DNA of 64,000 nucleotides from Escherichia coli DSM 30083 = JCM 1649 = ATCC 11775 (lineage in GTDB: Bacteria; Pseudomonadota; Gammaproteobacteria; Enterobacterales; Enterobacteriaceae): positions 930,001 through 994,000 of the forward strand of contig NZ_CP033092.2 in NCBI RefSeq assembly GCF_003697165.2, read 5' to 3'. Both the position numbers and the translations under genes were made by a program. The notes beneath the pieces were generated by a model. It was not told where the DNA came from and searched no databases. It worked only from the letters and a program-made list of their open reading frames with translations. This document shows, one piece after another, positions 9,980 through 19,456 of this stretch (its first letter is position 1; each line of letters begins with the position of its first letter).

Positions 9980-10960
9980 TTACTCTTCCAGCGAATATGG
10001 CAGTGGCTCGATACGCAATGTATTCGCATCGTCACGCACGCGGAAGATGCTGTCCGGTTCCATATCGTTATTCATGACAACCTGCACCACAACCTGACCA
10101 TCTTCCAGTTTGACCGCAGCCAGCACCGTACCGGTACGACGCCAGTTCTCGCCCATTTTCAGCTCTAAGTCTTCACCAGCTTCCGGCAGTCGGCTGGCGC
10201 TACCCTTCAGCAACCAGAGCGCGCGTTTGTTGGCACCACGGAATTTTGCTCGCGCCACCATCTCTTGTCCGGTATAGCAGCCTTTCTTAAAGCTGATACC
10301 GCCCAGCGCCTGGAGGTTGGTCGCCTGGGGGATAAACTGCCCGCTGTTGGCGGCATCAATCACCGGAAAACCCGCTTCAATGTTTAATGCCAGCCACTGT
10401 TGGCTATTGTTCAGTTCCGCTTCACCGCGCAGTTTATCGGTCAGCATATTGGCAGTAGCTTCATCGGTTACGATCAGGAAACGTTCTGCCGGGTGTTCAA
10501 ACCATAGCAACGTGGTCGCGCCTTCTTTGACTACCTGTTTTTCTCTCGAAGGTAGTTCACTAAAGAGATTTGCCAACGCGGCGCGCGCCTGAAAACCGGC
10601 AACACCAAGCAGCACACGCTCGTCGTCTGGCGCGATGGTCACTTTAGAGAACACCGCATATTTTTTCAGTTCAGTCAGCTGCGGTTCACGCACGCTGCGC
10701 CGTTCAATCCATGCAAAGCCATCGCCGTCGCGGAACAGACGTAAATTGCTCCACATTTTACCTTTGGCGTCGCAATGGGCGGCGAGCAGGTGCTGATCTT
10801 CAGTCATCTGGCTGACATCTGCTGTCACCTGGCCTTGCATATATTTTTCGCTGTCCGCGCCAGTAATAGTGGCAAGCGCCCAGTCATCAAGCGTCATCAG
10901 CGTCAGTGGCAAACGGGCAGAAGCCGTAGGCTGACGGGGAGGAAAAGGTGTAAAAGCCAT
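9980..10960 (-). CDS. ygfZ: tRNA-modifying / Fe-S cluster maturation protein YgfZ
   Basis: Folate-binding protein with the GcvT (aminomethyltransferase-like) fold, 326 residues. It is known to be needed for full activity of some Fe-S enzymes, including the tRNA methylthiotransferase MiaB. The family signature [17 protein letters not shown] with its conserved cysteine is at residues ~226-242. Start ATG at 10960 after AGGACTCTATT. Divergent from sdhE. It is a distant structural relative of gcvT at 2627, but without catalytic evidence for aminomethyl transfer. Confidence 0.95.
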
Positions 10961-11202
10961 AATAGAGTCCTGAGTTGCTTAACGGCGTATTAATAACTAA
11001 TGGTAAAAGAGCTATGAGGCAATGCAAGTGCTTTCACTACGCGATCTGTGCCTTCTGCGAGGCGACTTCCAAAAAAATGAAGCCCTTGAATTGTTGTGAA
11101 TTAATTTCGCGATCGCGATTGTGTTTACTGATATTCCCGTAAAAGAAGTCGAAAAACACGTTACAATAGCCGGGTACTGGATTTTCGTGAGACAGGAAGA
11201 AG

Positions 11203-11469
11203 ATGGACATTAACAACAAAGCCCGCATTCATTGGGCATGCCGCCGTGGTATGCGCGAACTCGATATTTCAATCATGCCGTTTTTCGAACATGAGTACGA
11301 CAGCTTAAGCGATGACGAAAAACGCATCTTTATTCGTCTGCTGGAATGTGACGATCCGGACCTGTTTAACTGGCTGATGAATCACGGTAAACCAGCCGAT
11401 GCAGAACTGGAAATGATGGTCCGACTCATCCAGACACGGAACCGGGAACGTGGTCCTGTGGCAATCTGA
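11203..11469 (+). CDS. sdhE: FAD assembly factor SdhE (YgfY)
   Basis: 88-residue factor that helps covalent attachment of FAD to succinate dehydrogenase and fumarate reductase flavoprotein subunits. The conserved RGMRELD motif near residue 14 is the known functional surface. ATG at 11203 follows ACAGGAAGAAG. Its 3' end overlaps cptA by 20 bp, so the two are translationally linked. It was earlier described as the antitoxin partner of YgfX; the flavinylation role is better supported. Confidence 0.95.
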   Translation: MDINNKARIHWACRRGMRELDISIMPFFEHEYDSLSDDEKRIFIRLLECDDPDLFNWLMNHGKPADAELEMMVRLIQTRNRERGPVAI

Positions 11470-11857
11470 TTTGCGCGTCTCCTGGCGCGCACAGTGGCTT
11501 TCCTTGCTGATTCATGGGCTGGTTGCCGCTGTTATTTTACTCATGCCCTGGCCGCTCAGTTACACCCCGTTATGGATGGTGTTACTTTCGCTGGTGGTGT
11601 TTGATTGCGTTCGCAGCCAGCGGCGCATTAATGCTCGCCAGGGGGAAATTCGCCTGTTGATGGACGGGCGTTTGCGCTGGCAAGGGCAGGAGTGGAGCAT
11701 CGTCAAAGCGCCGTGGATGATTAAGAGCGGCATGATGCTGCGTTTACGTTCTGATAGCGGTAAACGGCAACATTTATGGCTGGCAGCCGACAGCATGGAC
11801 GAAGCCGAATGGCGGGATTTACGGCGGATTTTGTTGCAACAAGAGACGCAAAGATAA
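11450..11857 (+). CDS. cptA: Inner-membrane protein CptA (YgfX)
   Basis: 135-residue protein with two hydrophobic segments in the N-terminal third (~residues 17-55) and a soluble C-terminal part. Described in E. coli as a toxin that interferes with FtsZ and MreB assembly when overproduced, co-encoded with SdhE. The start is GTG at 11450, inside the sdhE coding sequence (20-bp overlap), so translation is probably coupled. An ATG is lacking near this position. A convergent terminator follows at 11861. Confidence 0.9.
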   Translation: MVLWQSDLRVSWRAQWLSLLIHGLVAAVILLMPWPLSYTPLWMVLLSLVVFDCVRSQRRINARQGEIRLLMDGRLRWQGQEWSIVKAPWMIKSGMMLRLRSDSGKRQHLWLAADSMDEAEWRDLRRILLQQETQR

Positions 11858-11860
11858 AAA

Positions 11861-11890
11861 TGACGGCAAAGCATATGCGCTAAGCCGTCA
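11861..11890. terminator. Terminator between cptA and fldB
   Basis: TGACGGC and GCCGTCA form the outer 7-bp stem, with a smaller GCATATGC palindrome inside. On the minus strand it is followed by a T-run (CATTTTTATC), so it mainly ends fldB transcripts; on the plus strand it follows an A-rich stretch after cptA. Confidence 0.75.
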
Positions 11891-11896
11891 GTGACA

Positions 11897-12418
11897 TCAG
11901 GCGTAATGCTCTGCCATTTCGTTGAGGATTTGCTCGCACCAGCTTTGAATACGCTCGTCGCTAAGGTCATACTGGTTAGTTTCATCCAGCGCCAGACCCA
12001 CGAACAGTTGCCCGTCAGCAATCACCGGTTTCGGGCTGGTAAATTCATATCCTTCCGTTGGCCAGTAGCCGACGAACTTCACGCCTTTGGTCGAGAGTTT
12101 GTCATGCAGCATACCGAGCGCATCGAGGAACCACTCGCCGTATCCCAGTTGATCGCCAAGCCCATACAGCGCAACAATTTTACCTTCGAGGTTCAGGTCG
12201 TCGAGCTGATCCCAGACGGCTTCCCAGTCTTCCTGGATTTCGCCAAAATCCCAGGTCGGGATACCCAGGATGAGCACATCGTACTGCTCCATTAATTTCG
12301 GGGAGTCGTCCTTGAGGTTATGTAAGGTCACCAGTTCTGGGCCGATAATATCGCGGATTTTTTCTGCCGCCATTTCGGTGTAACAGGTGCTGGAACCGTA
12401 AAAAAGACCCATATTCAT
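11897..12418 (-). CDS. fldB: Flavodoxin 2
   Basis: FMN-binding electron carrier of 173 residues. The N-terminal phosphate-binding loop [15 protein letters not shown] is typical of long-chain flavodoxins. In E. coli fldB belongs to the SoxRS regulon and may replace ferredoxin or FldA under oxidative stress; no SoxS box is claimed here. Divergent from xerD (111 bp between starts). Confidence 0.95.
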
Positions 12419-12529
12419 AACGTAAGCTTCTCGATTCTGCTGTGGCTTTTGCGGCTAGTGTATCAGAATCGCTTTAGTCACGGCACAATAAGGCATAATG
12501 GATCAAATGAGTGACCATAAGGGGCGCAA

Positions 12530-13426
12530 GTGAAACAGGAGCTGGCACGCATCGAGCAGTTTCTTGATGCTCTGTGGCTGGAAAAAAATCTGGCTGAAAA
12601 TACGTTGAACGCTTACCGTCGCGATCTGTCAATGATGGTGGAGTGGTTGCATCACCGCGGGTTGACGCTGGCGACGGCGCAAAGTGACGATTTGCAGGCA
12701 TTACTGGCAGAACGGCTGGAGGGCGGGTATAAAGCCACCAGCTCAGCGCGTTTGCTGAGTGCAGTGCGCCGATTGTTCCAGTATCTTTATCGCGAAAAGT
12801 TTCGTGAAGATGATCCCAGTGCGCATCTCGCTTCACCGAAATTGCCCCAGCGTTTGCCAAAAGATTTAAGCGAAGCGCAGGTCGAACGTTTATTACAGGC
12901 ACCATTAATTGATCAGCCACTGGAGCTACGCGATAAAGCCATGCTTGAAGTGTTGTATGCTACCGGACTGCGTGTCTCTGAACTGGTCGGGTTGACAATG
13001 AGTGATATCAGCCTGCGTCAGGGCGTAGTGCGGGTCATTGGTAAAGGCAACAAAGAGCGCCTGGTGCCGTTAGGTGAAGAGGCGGTTTACTGGCTGGAAA
13101 CCTATCTGGAACATGGGCGTCCGTGGCTGTTGAATGGTGTGTCAATTGACGTGTTGTTTCCCAGCCAGCGTGCGCAGCAGATGACGCGACAGACCTTCTG
13201 GCACCGCATTAAACATTATGCCGTGCTGGCGGGTATCGACAGCGAAAAGCTGTCACCGCATGTGTTGCGTCACGCTTTTGCCACTCACTTATTAAATCAT
13301 GGTGCGGATTTGCGCGTGGTGCAGATGCTACTGGGCCACAGCGATCTCTCCACCACGCAAATTTATACGCATGTCGCTACCGAGCGTCTGCGGCAACTTC
13401 ATCAACAGCATCACCCGCGGGCGTGA
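12530..13426 (+). CDS. xerD: Tyrosine recombinase XerD
   Basis: Site-specific recombinase that, with XerC, resolves chromosome dimers at dif under FtsK control. It is 298 residues. All catalytic residues are in place by count: Arg148, Lys172, His244, Arg247, His270 and the nucleophile Tyr279 (STTQIYTHV). The start is GTG at 12530, after AAGGGGCGCAA. First gene of xerD-dsbC-recJ, with gaps of 24 and 5 bp. Confidence 0.97.
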   Translation: MKQELARIEQFLDALWLEKNLAENTLNAYRRDLSMMVEWLHHRGLTLATAQSDDLQALLAERLEGGYKATSSARLLSAVRRLFQYLYREKFREDDPSAHLASPKLPQRLPKDLSEAQVERLLQAPLIDQPLELRDKAMLEVLYATGLRVSELVGLTMSDISLRQGVVRVIGKGNKERLVPLGEEAVYWLETYLEHGRPWLLNGVSIDVLFPSQRAQQMTRQTFWHRIKHYAVLAGIDSEKLSPHVLRHAFATHLLNHGADLRVVQMLLGHSDLSTTQIYTHVATERLRQLHQQHHPRA

Positions 13427-13450
13427 TGTCTGAAAAGAACAGGAAAATTT

Positions 13451-14161
13451 ATGAAGAAAGGTTTTATGTTATTTACCTTGTTGGCAGCGTTTTCAGGCTT
13501 TGTTCAGGCTGATGACGCGGCAATTCAACAAACGTTAGCCAAAATGGGCATCAAAAGCAGCGATATTCAGCCCGCGCCCGTAGCTGGCATGAAGACAGTT
13601 CTGACTAACAGCGGTGTGTTGTACATCACCGATGATGGTAAACATATCATTCAGGGGCCAATGTATGACGTTAGTGGCACGGCTCCGGTCAATGTCACCA
13701 ATAAGATGCTGTTAAAGCAGTTGAATGCGCTTGAAAAAGAGATGATCGTTTATAAAGCGCCGCAGGAAAAACACGTCATCACCGTGTTTACTGATATTAC
13801 CTGTGGTTACTGCCACAAACTGCATGAGCAAATGGCAGACTATAACGCGCTGGGGATCACCGTGCGTTATCTTGCTTTCCCGCGCCAGGGGCTGGACAGC
13901 GATGCAGAGAAAGAAATGAAAGCTATCTGGTGTGCGAAAGATAAAAACAAAGCGTTTGATGATGTGATGGCAGGTAAAAGCGTCGCACCAGCCAGCTGCG
14001 ACGTGGATATTGCCGACCATTACGCACTTGGCGTCCAGCTTGGCGTTAGCGGTACTCCGGCAGTTGTGCTGAGCAATGGCACACTTGTTCCAGGTTACCA
14101 GCCGCCGAAAGACATGAAAGAATTCCTCGACGAACACCAAAAAATGACCAGCGGTAAATAA
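13451..14161 (+). CDS. dsbC: Periplasmic disulfide isomerase DsbC
   Basis: Thiol:disulfide interchange protein that corrects wrong disulfide bonds in the periplasm, reduced by DsbD. It is 236 residues with a 20-residue signal peptide (MKKGFMLFTLLAAFSGFVQA, cut before DDAA). After an N-terminal dimerisation domain comes a thioredoxin domain with the CGYC active site at precursor residues 118-121 and the cis-proline in GVSGTPAV. Start ATG at 13451 after AACAGGAAAATTT. Part of xerD-dsbC-recJ. Confidence 0.97.
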   Translation: MKKGFMLFTLLAAFSGFVQADDAAIQQTLAKMGIKSSDIQPAPVAGMKTVLTNSGVLYITDDGKHIIQGPMYDVSGTAPVNVTNKMLLKQLNALEKEMIVYKAPQEKHVITVFTDITCGYCHKLHEQMADYNALGITVRYLAFPRQGLDSDAEKEMKAIWCAKDKNKAFDDVMAGKSVAPASCDVDIADHYALGVQLGVSGTPAVVLSNGTLVPGYQPPKDMKEFLDEHQKMTSGK

Positions 14162-14166
14162 TTCGC

Positions 14167-15900
14167 GTGAAACAACAGATACAACTTCGTCGCCGTGAAG
14201 TCGATGAAACGGCCGACTTGCCCGCTGAATTGCCTCCCTTGCTGCGCCGTTTATATGCCAGCCGGGGTGTGCGTAGCGCGCAGGAACTGGAACGCAGTGT
14301 TAAAGGCATGCTGCCCTGGCAGCAACTGAGCGGCGTCGAAAAGGCCGTTGAGATCCTTTACAACGCTTTTCGCGAAGGCACGCGGATTATTGTGGTCGGT
14401 GATTTCGACGCCGACGGTGCCACCAGCACGGCTCTAAGCGTGCTGGCGATGCGCTCGCTTGGTTGCAGCAATATCGACTACCTGGTTCCAAACCGTTTCG
14501 AAGACGGTTACGGCTTAAGCCCGGAAGTAGTCGATCAGGCTCATGCCCGTGGCGCGCAGTTAATTGTCACGGTGGATAACGGTATTTCCTCCCATGCGGG
14601 GGTTGAACACGCTCGTTCGTTGGGCATTCCGGTTATTGTTACCGATCACCATTTGCCAGGCGACACATTACCCGCAGCGGAAGCGATCATTAACCCTAAC
14701 TTGCGCGACTGTAATTTCCCGTCGAAATCACTGGCAGGCGTGGGTGTGGCGTTTTATCTGATGCTGGCGCTGCGCACCTTTTTGCGCGATCAGGGCTGGT
14801 TTGATGAGCGCGGCATCGCAATTCCTAATCTGGCAGAACTGCTGGATCTGGTAGCGTTGGGGACAGTGGCGGACGTCGTGCCGCTGGACGCTAATAATCG
14901 CATTCTGACCTGGCAGGGGATGAGTCGCATCCGTGCCGGAAAGTGCCGTCCGGGGATTAAAGCGCTGCTGGAAGTGGCCAATCGCGATCCACAAAAACTC
15001 GCCGCCAGCGATTTAGGTTTTGCGCTGGGGCCACGTCTCAATGCTGCCGGGCGACTGGACGATATGTCCGTTGGCGTGGCGCTGTTGCTGTGCGACAACA
15101 TCGGCGAAGCGCGCGTGCTGGCAAATGAACTCGATGCGCTAAACCAGACGCGAAAAGAGATCGAACAGGGAATGCAAGTTGAAGCCCTGACCTTGTGCGA
15201 GAAACTGGAGCGCAGCCGCGACACGCTACCCGGCGGGCTGGCAATGTATCACCCCGAATGGCATCAGGGCGTTGTTGGCATTCTGGCATCGCGTATCAAA
15301 GAGCGTTTTCACCGTCCGGTTATCGCCTTTGCGCCAGCTGGTGATGGTACGCTGAAAGGTTCCGGTCGCTCCATTCAGGGGCTGCATATGCGTGATGCGC
15401 TGGAGCGATTAGACACACTCTACCCCGGCATGATGCTCAAGTTTGGCGGTCATGCGATGGCGGCGGGTTTGTCGCTGGAAGAGGATAAATTCGAACTCTT
15501 TCAACAACGGTTTGGCGAACTGGTTACGGAGTGGTTGGACCCTTCGCTATTGCAAGGCGAAGTGGTGTCGGACGGTCCGTTAAGTCCGGCCGAAATGACC
15601 ATGGAAGTGGCGCAGCTGTTGCGCGATGCTGGCCCGTGGGGGCAGATGTTCCCGGAGCCGCTGTTTGACGGTCATTTTCGTCTGCTGCAACAGCGGCTGG
15701 TGGGCGAACGTCATTTGAAAGTCATGGTCGAACCGGTCGGCGGCGGTCCACTGCTGGACGGGATTGCTTTTAATGTCGATACCGCCCTCTGGCCGGATAA
15801 CGGTGTGCGCGAAGTGCAACTGGCTTACAAGCTCGATATCAACGAGTTTCGCGGCAACCGCAGCCTGCAAATTATCATCGACAATATCTGGCCAATTTAG
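14167..15900 (+). CDS. recJ: Single-strand 5'-3' exonuclease RecJ
   Basis: Mn/Mg-dependent DHH-family exonuclease of RecF recombination and mismatch and base-excision repair. It is 577 residues. Metal-binding motifs seen: DFDADGATS (~residues 79-87), VTVDNGIS (~136-143), TDHH (~159-162), and the DHHA1-type GGHAMAAG near residue 427. The GTG start at 14167 is five bases after the dsbC stop and has only a weak ribosome-binding site, consistent with translational coupling. Confidence 0.96.
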   Translation: MKQQIQLRRREVDETADLPAELPPLLRRLYASRGVRSAQELERSVKGMLPWQQLSGVEKAVEILYNAFREGTRIIVVGDFDADGATSTALSVLAMRSLGCSNIDYLVPNRFEDGYGLSPEVVDQAHARGAQLIVTVDNGISSHAGVEHARSLGIPVIVTDHHLPGDTLPAAEAIINPNLRDCNFPSKSLAGVGVAFYLMLALRTFLRDQGWFDERGIAIPNLAELLDLVALGTVADVVPLDANNRILTWQGMSRIRAGKCRPGIKALLEVANRDPQKLAASDLGFALGPRLNAAGRLDDMSVGVALLLCDNIGEARVLANELDALNQTRKEIEQGMQVEALTLCEKLERSRDTLPGGLAMYHPEWHQGVVGILASRIKERFHRPVIAFAPAGDGTLKGSGRSIQGLHMRDALERLDTLYPGMMLKFGGHAMAAGLSLEEDKFELFQQRFGELVTEWLDPSLLQGEVVSDGPLSPAEMTMEVAQLLRDAGPWGQMFPEPLFDGHFRLLQQRLVGERHLKVMVEPVGGGPLLDGIAFNVDTALWPDNGVREVQLAYKLDINEFRGNRSLQIIIDNIWPI

Positions 15901-15913
15901 CGTCATCTTCTCT

Positions 15914-15950
15914 ATAAAAAAGAGCGTGGATTGGGTACAATCCCGCTCTT
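15914..15950. terminator. Hairpin between recJ and prfB with T-run on the minus strand
   Basis: AAGAGCG and CGCTCTT close an outer stem around an inner GGATTG / CAATCC stem. The A-run lies before the hairpin on the plus strand. It therefore reads as a canonical terminator (stem plus TTTTTT) only on the minus strand, although no minus-strand gene lies upstream. On the plus strand it could be a leader structure for prfB. Confidence 0.5.
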
Positions 15951-15990
15951 ATCACCGCATTTTGACTAGCTCAATAAAAGAAATCAGACC

Positions 15991-17089
15991 ATGTTTGAAA
16001 TTAATCCGGTAAATAATCGCATTCAGGACCTCACGGAACGCTCCGACGTTCTTAGGGGGTATCTTTGACTATGACGCCAAGAAAGAGCGTCTGGAAGAAG
16101 TAAACGCCGAGCTGGAACAGCCGGATGTCTGGAACGAACCCGAACGCGCACAGGCGCTGGGTAAAGAGCGTTCCTCCCTCGAAGCCGTTGTCGACACCCT
16201 CGACCAAATGAAACAGGGGCTGGAAGATGTTTCTGGTCTGCTGGAACTGGCTGTAGAAGCTGACGACGAAGAAACCTTTAACGAAGCCGTTGCTGAACTC
16301 GACGCCCTGGAAGAAAAACTGGCGCAGCTTGAGTTCCGCCGTATGTTCTCTGGCGAATATGACAGCGCCGACTGCTACCTCGATATTCAGGCGGGGTCTG
16401 GCGGCACGGAAGCACAGGACTGGGCGAGCATGCTTGAGCGTATGTATCTGCGCTGGGCAGAATCGCGTGGTTTCAAAACTGAAATTATCGAAGAGTCGGA
16501 AGGTGAAGTGGCGGGTATTAAATCCGTAACGATCAAAATCTCCGGCGATTACGCTTACGGCTGGCTGCGTACAGAAACTGGCGTTCACCGCCTGGTGCGT
16601 AAGAGCCCGTTTGACTCCGGCGGTCGTCGCCACACGTCGTTCAGCTCCGCGTTTGTTTACCCGGAAGTTGATGACGATATCGATATCGAAATCAATCCGG
16701 CGGATCTGCGCATTGACGTTTATCGCGCGTCCGGCGCGGGCGGTCAGCACGTTAACCGTACCGAATCTGCGGTGCGTATTACTCACATCCCGACCGGGAT
16801 CGTGACTCAGTGCCAGAACGACCGTTCCCAGCACAAGAACAAAGACCAAGCCATGAAGCAGATGAAAGCGAAGCTTTATGAACTGGAGATGCAGAAGAAA
16901 AATGCCGAGAAACAGGCGATGGAAGACAATAAATCCGACATCGGCTGGGGCAGCCAGATTCGTTCTTATGTCCTTGATGACTCCCGCATTAAAGATCTGC
17001 GTACCGGGGTAGAAACCCGCAACACGCAGGCCGTGCTGGACGGCAGCCTGGATCAATTTATCGAAGCAAGTTTGAAAGCAGGGTTATGA
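15991..17089 (+). CDS. prfB: Peptide chain release factor 2 (programmed +1 frameshift)
   Basis: Recognises UGA and UAA stop codons and releases the finished peptide. The gene begins at ATG 15991, runs 25 codons to an in-frame UGA (16066-16068), and continues in the +1 frame to TGA at 17087-17089. The joined product is 365 residues, normal for RF2. The catalytic GGQ motif is at 250-252 and the stop-codon-reading SPF motif is in [12 protein letters not shown]. Residue 246 is Ala (GCG, 16727-16729); K-12 is known to carry the less active Thr there. This is not a pseudogene. lysS follows after 9 bp, as in the known prfB-lysS operon. Confidence 0.97.
16051..16068 (+). promoter_or_regulatory. Autoregulatory +1 frameshift site of RF2
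   Basis: CTT AGG GGG TAT CTT TGA: an internal Shine-Dalgarno-like AGGGGG three bases before the slippery CUU UGA. When RF2 is scarce the ribosome slips from CUU to UUU and continues into GAC. This matches the established E. coli site base for base. Confidence 0.97.
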
Positions 17090-17098
17090 GGAACCAAC

Positions 17099-18616
17099 AT
17101 GTCTGAACAACACGCACAGGGCGCTGACGCGGTAGTCGATCTTAACAATGAACTGAAAACGCGTCGTGAGAAGCTGGCGAACCTGCGTGAGCAGGGGATT
17201 GCCTTCCCGAACGATTTCCGTCGCGATCATACCTCTGACCAATTGCACGCAGAATTCGACGGTAAAGAGAACGAAGAACTGGAAGCGCTGAACATCGAAG
17301 TCGCCGTTGCTGGCCGCATGATGACCCGTCGTATTATGGGTAAAGCGTCTTTCGTTACCCTGCAGGACGTTGGCGGTCGCATTCAGTTGTACGTTGCCCG
17401 TGACGATCTGCCGGAAGGCGTTTACAACGAGCAGTTCAAAAAATGGGACCTCGGCGATATCCTCGGCGCGAAAGGTAAACTGTTCAAAACCAAAACCGGC
17501 GAACTGTCTATCCACTGTACCGAGCTGCGTCTGCTGACCAAAGCACTGCGTCCGCTGCCGGATAAATTCCACGGCTTGCAGGATCAGGAAGCGCGCTATC
17601 GTCAGCGTTATCTGGATCTCATCTCTAACGATGAATCCCGCAACACCTTTAAAGTGCGCTCGCAGATCCTCTCTGGTATTCGCCAGTTCATGGTGAACCG
17701 CGGCTTTATGGAAGTTGAAACGCCGATGATGCAGGTGATCCCTGGCGGTGCCGCTGCGCGTCCGTTTATCACTCACCATAACGCGCTGGATCTCGACATG
17801 TACCTGCGTATCGCGCCGGAACTGTACCTCAAGCGTCTGGTGGTCGGTGGCTTCGAGCGTGTATTCGAAATCAACCGTAACTTCCGTAACGAAGGTATTT
17901 CCGTACGTCATAACCCAGAGTTCACCATGATGGAACTCTATATGGCTTACGCAGATTACAAAGATCTTATCGAGCTGACCGAATCGCTGTTCCGTACTCT
18001 GGCACAGGATATTCTCGGTAAGACGGAAGTGACCTACGGCGACGTAACGCTGGACTTCGGTAAACCGTTCGAAAAACTGACCATGCGTGAAGCGATCAAG
18101 AAATATCGCCCGGAAACTGACATGGCGGATCTGGACAACTTCGACTCTGCGAAAGCGATTGCTGAATCTATCGGCATCCACGTTGAGAAAAGCTGGGGTC
18201 TGGGCCGTATCGTTACCGAGATCTTCGAAGAAGTGGCAGAAGCACATCTGATCCAGCCGACCTTCATTACTGAATATCCGGCAGAAGTTTCTCCTCTGGC
18301 GCGTCGTAACGACGTTAACCCGGAAATCACAGACCGCTTTGAGTTCTTCATTGGTGGGCGTGAAATCGGTAACGGCTTTAGCGAGCTGAATGACGCGGAA
18401 GATCAGGCGCAGCGCTTCCTGGATCAGGTTGCCGCGAAAGATGCAGGTGACGACGAAGCGATGTTCTACGACGAAGATTATGTCACCGCACTGGAACATG
18501 GCTTACCACCGACAGCCGGTCTGGGAATTGGTATCGACCGTATGGTAATGCTGTTCACCAACAGCCATACCATCCGCGACGTTATTCTGTTCCCGGCGAT
18601 GCGTCCGGTAAAATAA
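17099..18616 (+). CDS. lysS: Lysyl-tRNA synthetase (constitutive form)
   Basis: Class II aminoacyl-tRNA synthetase of 505 residues. It has an N-terminal OB-fold anticodon-binding domain (~residues 60-150), motif 2 [18 protein letters not shown] near residue 260, and motif 3 [12 protein letters not shown] near the C-terminus. The ATG at 17099 follows TTATGAGGAACCAAC. Second gene of the prfB operon. The heat-inducible paralogue lysU lies elsewhere in E. coli. Terminator at 18635. Confidence 0.97.
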
Positions 18617-18634
18617 GCATTACGTTATGCTCAC

Positions 18635-18660
18635 AACCCCGGCAACCGTCGGGGTTTTTT
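18635..18660. terminator. Terminator between lysS and idi
   Basis: AACCCCG / CGGGGTT stem with an 8-nt loop followed by TTTTTT, 18 bp after the lysS stop. The idi stop codon lies within the T-run, so the two convergent genes nearly touch. Confidence 0.9.
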
Positions 18661-19207
18661 ATTTAAGCTGGGTAAATGCAGATAATCGTTTTCTGGCTTC
18701 GCGATTTGTCGCCTGCATCACCATCCACGGACTGAACGCCCACGGCGTAGCATCAATACCGCGTAAAACCGCTGCTAAATCACACCATTGATAATCCATC
18801 ACTTCATCATCGTTGATCTGTAACGCACTGGTCGTGCGTGCGGCAAATACCGGACACACTTCATTTTCCACAATGCCATTCGGATCGGTGGCGCGGTAGC
18901 GAAAGTCAGGATAGATAGATTCAGGAGGCGTAATTTCTACGCCAAGCTCATAACGGCAACGGCGGATCACCGCCTCTTCGTTGCTTTCTCCCAGTTGTGG
19001 GTGCCCACAAACCGAGTTAGTCCACACGCCAGGCCACGCTTTTTTGCTAAGGGCGCGGCGGGTAACTAATAATTGCCCTTTGGCATTAAACAGCCAACTG
19101 GAAAACGCGAGATGTAAGAGGGTGTCTGCCGTGTGTGCGGCATACTTTTCCAGCGTACCCGTGGGAACTCCCTGTGCATTCAATAAAATGACGTGTTCCG
19201 TTTGCAT
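18659..19207 (-). CDS. idi: Isopentenyl-diphosphate delta-isomerase (type 1)
   Basis: Nudix-fold enzyme that interconverts isopentenyl and dimethylallyl diphosphate, the isoprenoid building blocks also needed for the ubiquinone made by UbiH and UbiI. It is 182 residues. The catalytic cysteine is in NSVCGHPQLGES (Cys67), and the catalytic and metal-binding glutamates are in NGIVENEVCPVF. Stands alone on the minus strand; convergent with lysS. Confidence 0.96.
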   Translation of the reverse strand: MQTEHVILLNAQGVPTGTLEKYAAHTADTLLHLAFSSWLFNAKGQLLVTRRALSKKAWPGVWTNSVCGHPQLGESNEEAVIRRCRYELGVEITPPESIYPDFRYRATDPNGIVENEVCPVFAARTTSALQINDDEVMDYQWCDLAAVLRGIDATPWAFSPWMVMQATNREARKRLSAFTQLK

Positions 19208-19329
19208 AATTTCTCACATGTAATTCTGATCACTCATCATTATAGATAATAGAAGAGTGAAATGATTAACCAAGTGAGCGTTTATCGACAACCGCCCGTT
19301 TTGAGCGGATGTCGACAGGTAAAAACCAT

Positions 19330-19455
19330 TTAAAAAAGCAGCATCATATATTTGAAGCGACTTTCAATGGCCATTGCAACACAATCAGAAATGACAGGAA
19401 TAGAGAGAGTAAAAAGCAACAGCAGACTGAATATAGCGCGCATTAAAAGATTCAT
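19330..19455 (-). CDS. yqfG: Small hydrophobic protein YqfG (41 aa)
   Basis: A 41-codon reading frame, MNLLMRAIFSLLLLFTLSIP..., starting one base after the uacT stop codon. A GGAGA ribosome-binding site lies inside the last codons of uacT, with 8-nt spacing. Residues 7-23 are strongly hydrophobic and look like a signal peptide or a single membrane helix. I recall a matching K-12 small protein named YqfG. The tight junction suggests co-expression with the urate transporter, so a role in or beside UacT is possible but unproven. Confidence 0.72.
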   Translation of the reverse strand: MNLLMRAIFSLLLLFTLSIPVISDCVAMAIESRFKYMMLLF

Positions 19456-19456
19456 A

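Noticed and set aside
15991..16068. Apparent nonsense mutation near the start of prfB
   Set aside because: The in-frame UGA with AGGGGG-UAU-CUU before it is the known programmed frameshift of RF2; the +1 frame gives a full-length protein.
16052..17056. 334-codon open frame opposite prfB
   Set aside because: Antisense shadow; it spans the frameshift site and has no support from motifs or start signals.
17084..18499. 471-codon open frame opposite lysS
   Set aside because: Antisense shadow caused by lysS codon use; composition (rich in Arg, His, Phe, Val) is typical of such artefacts.
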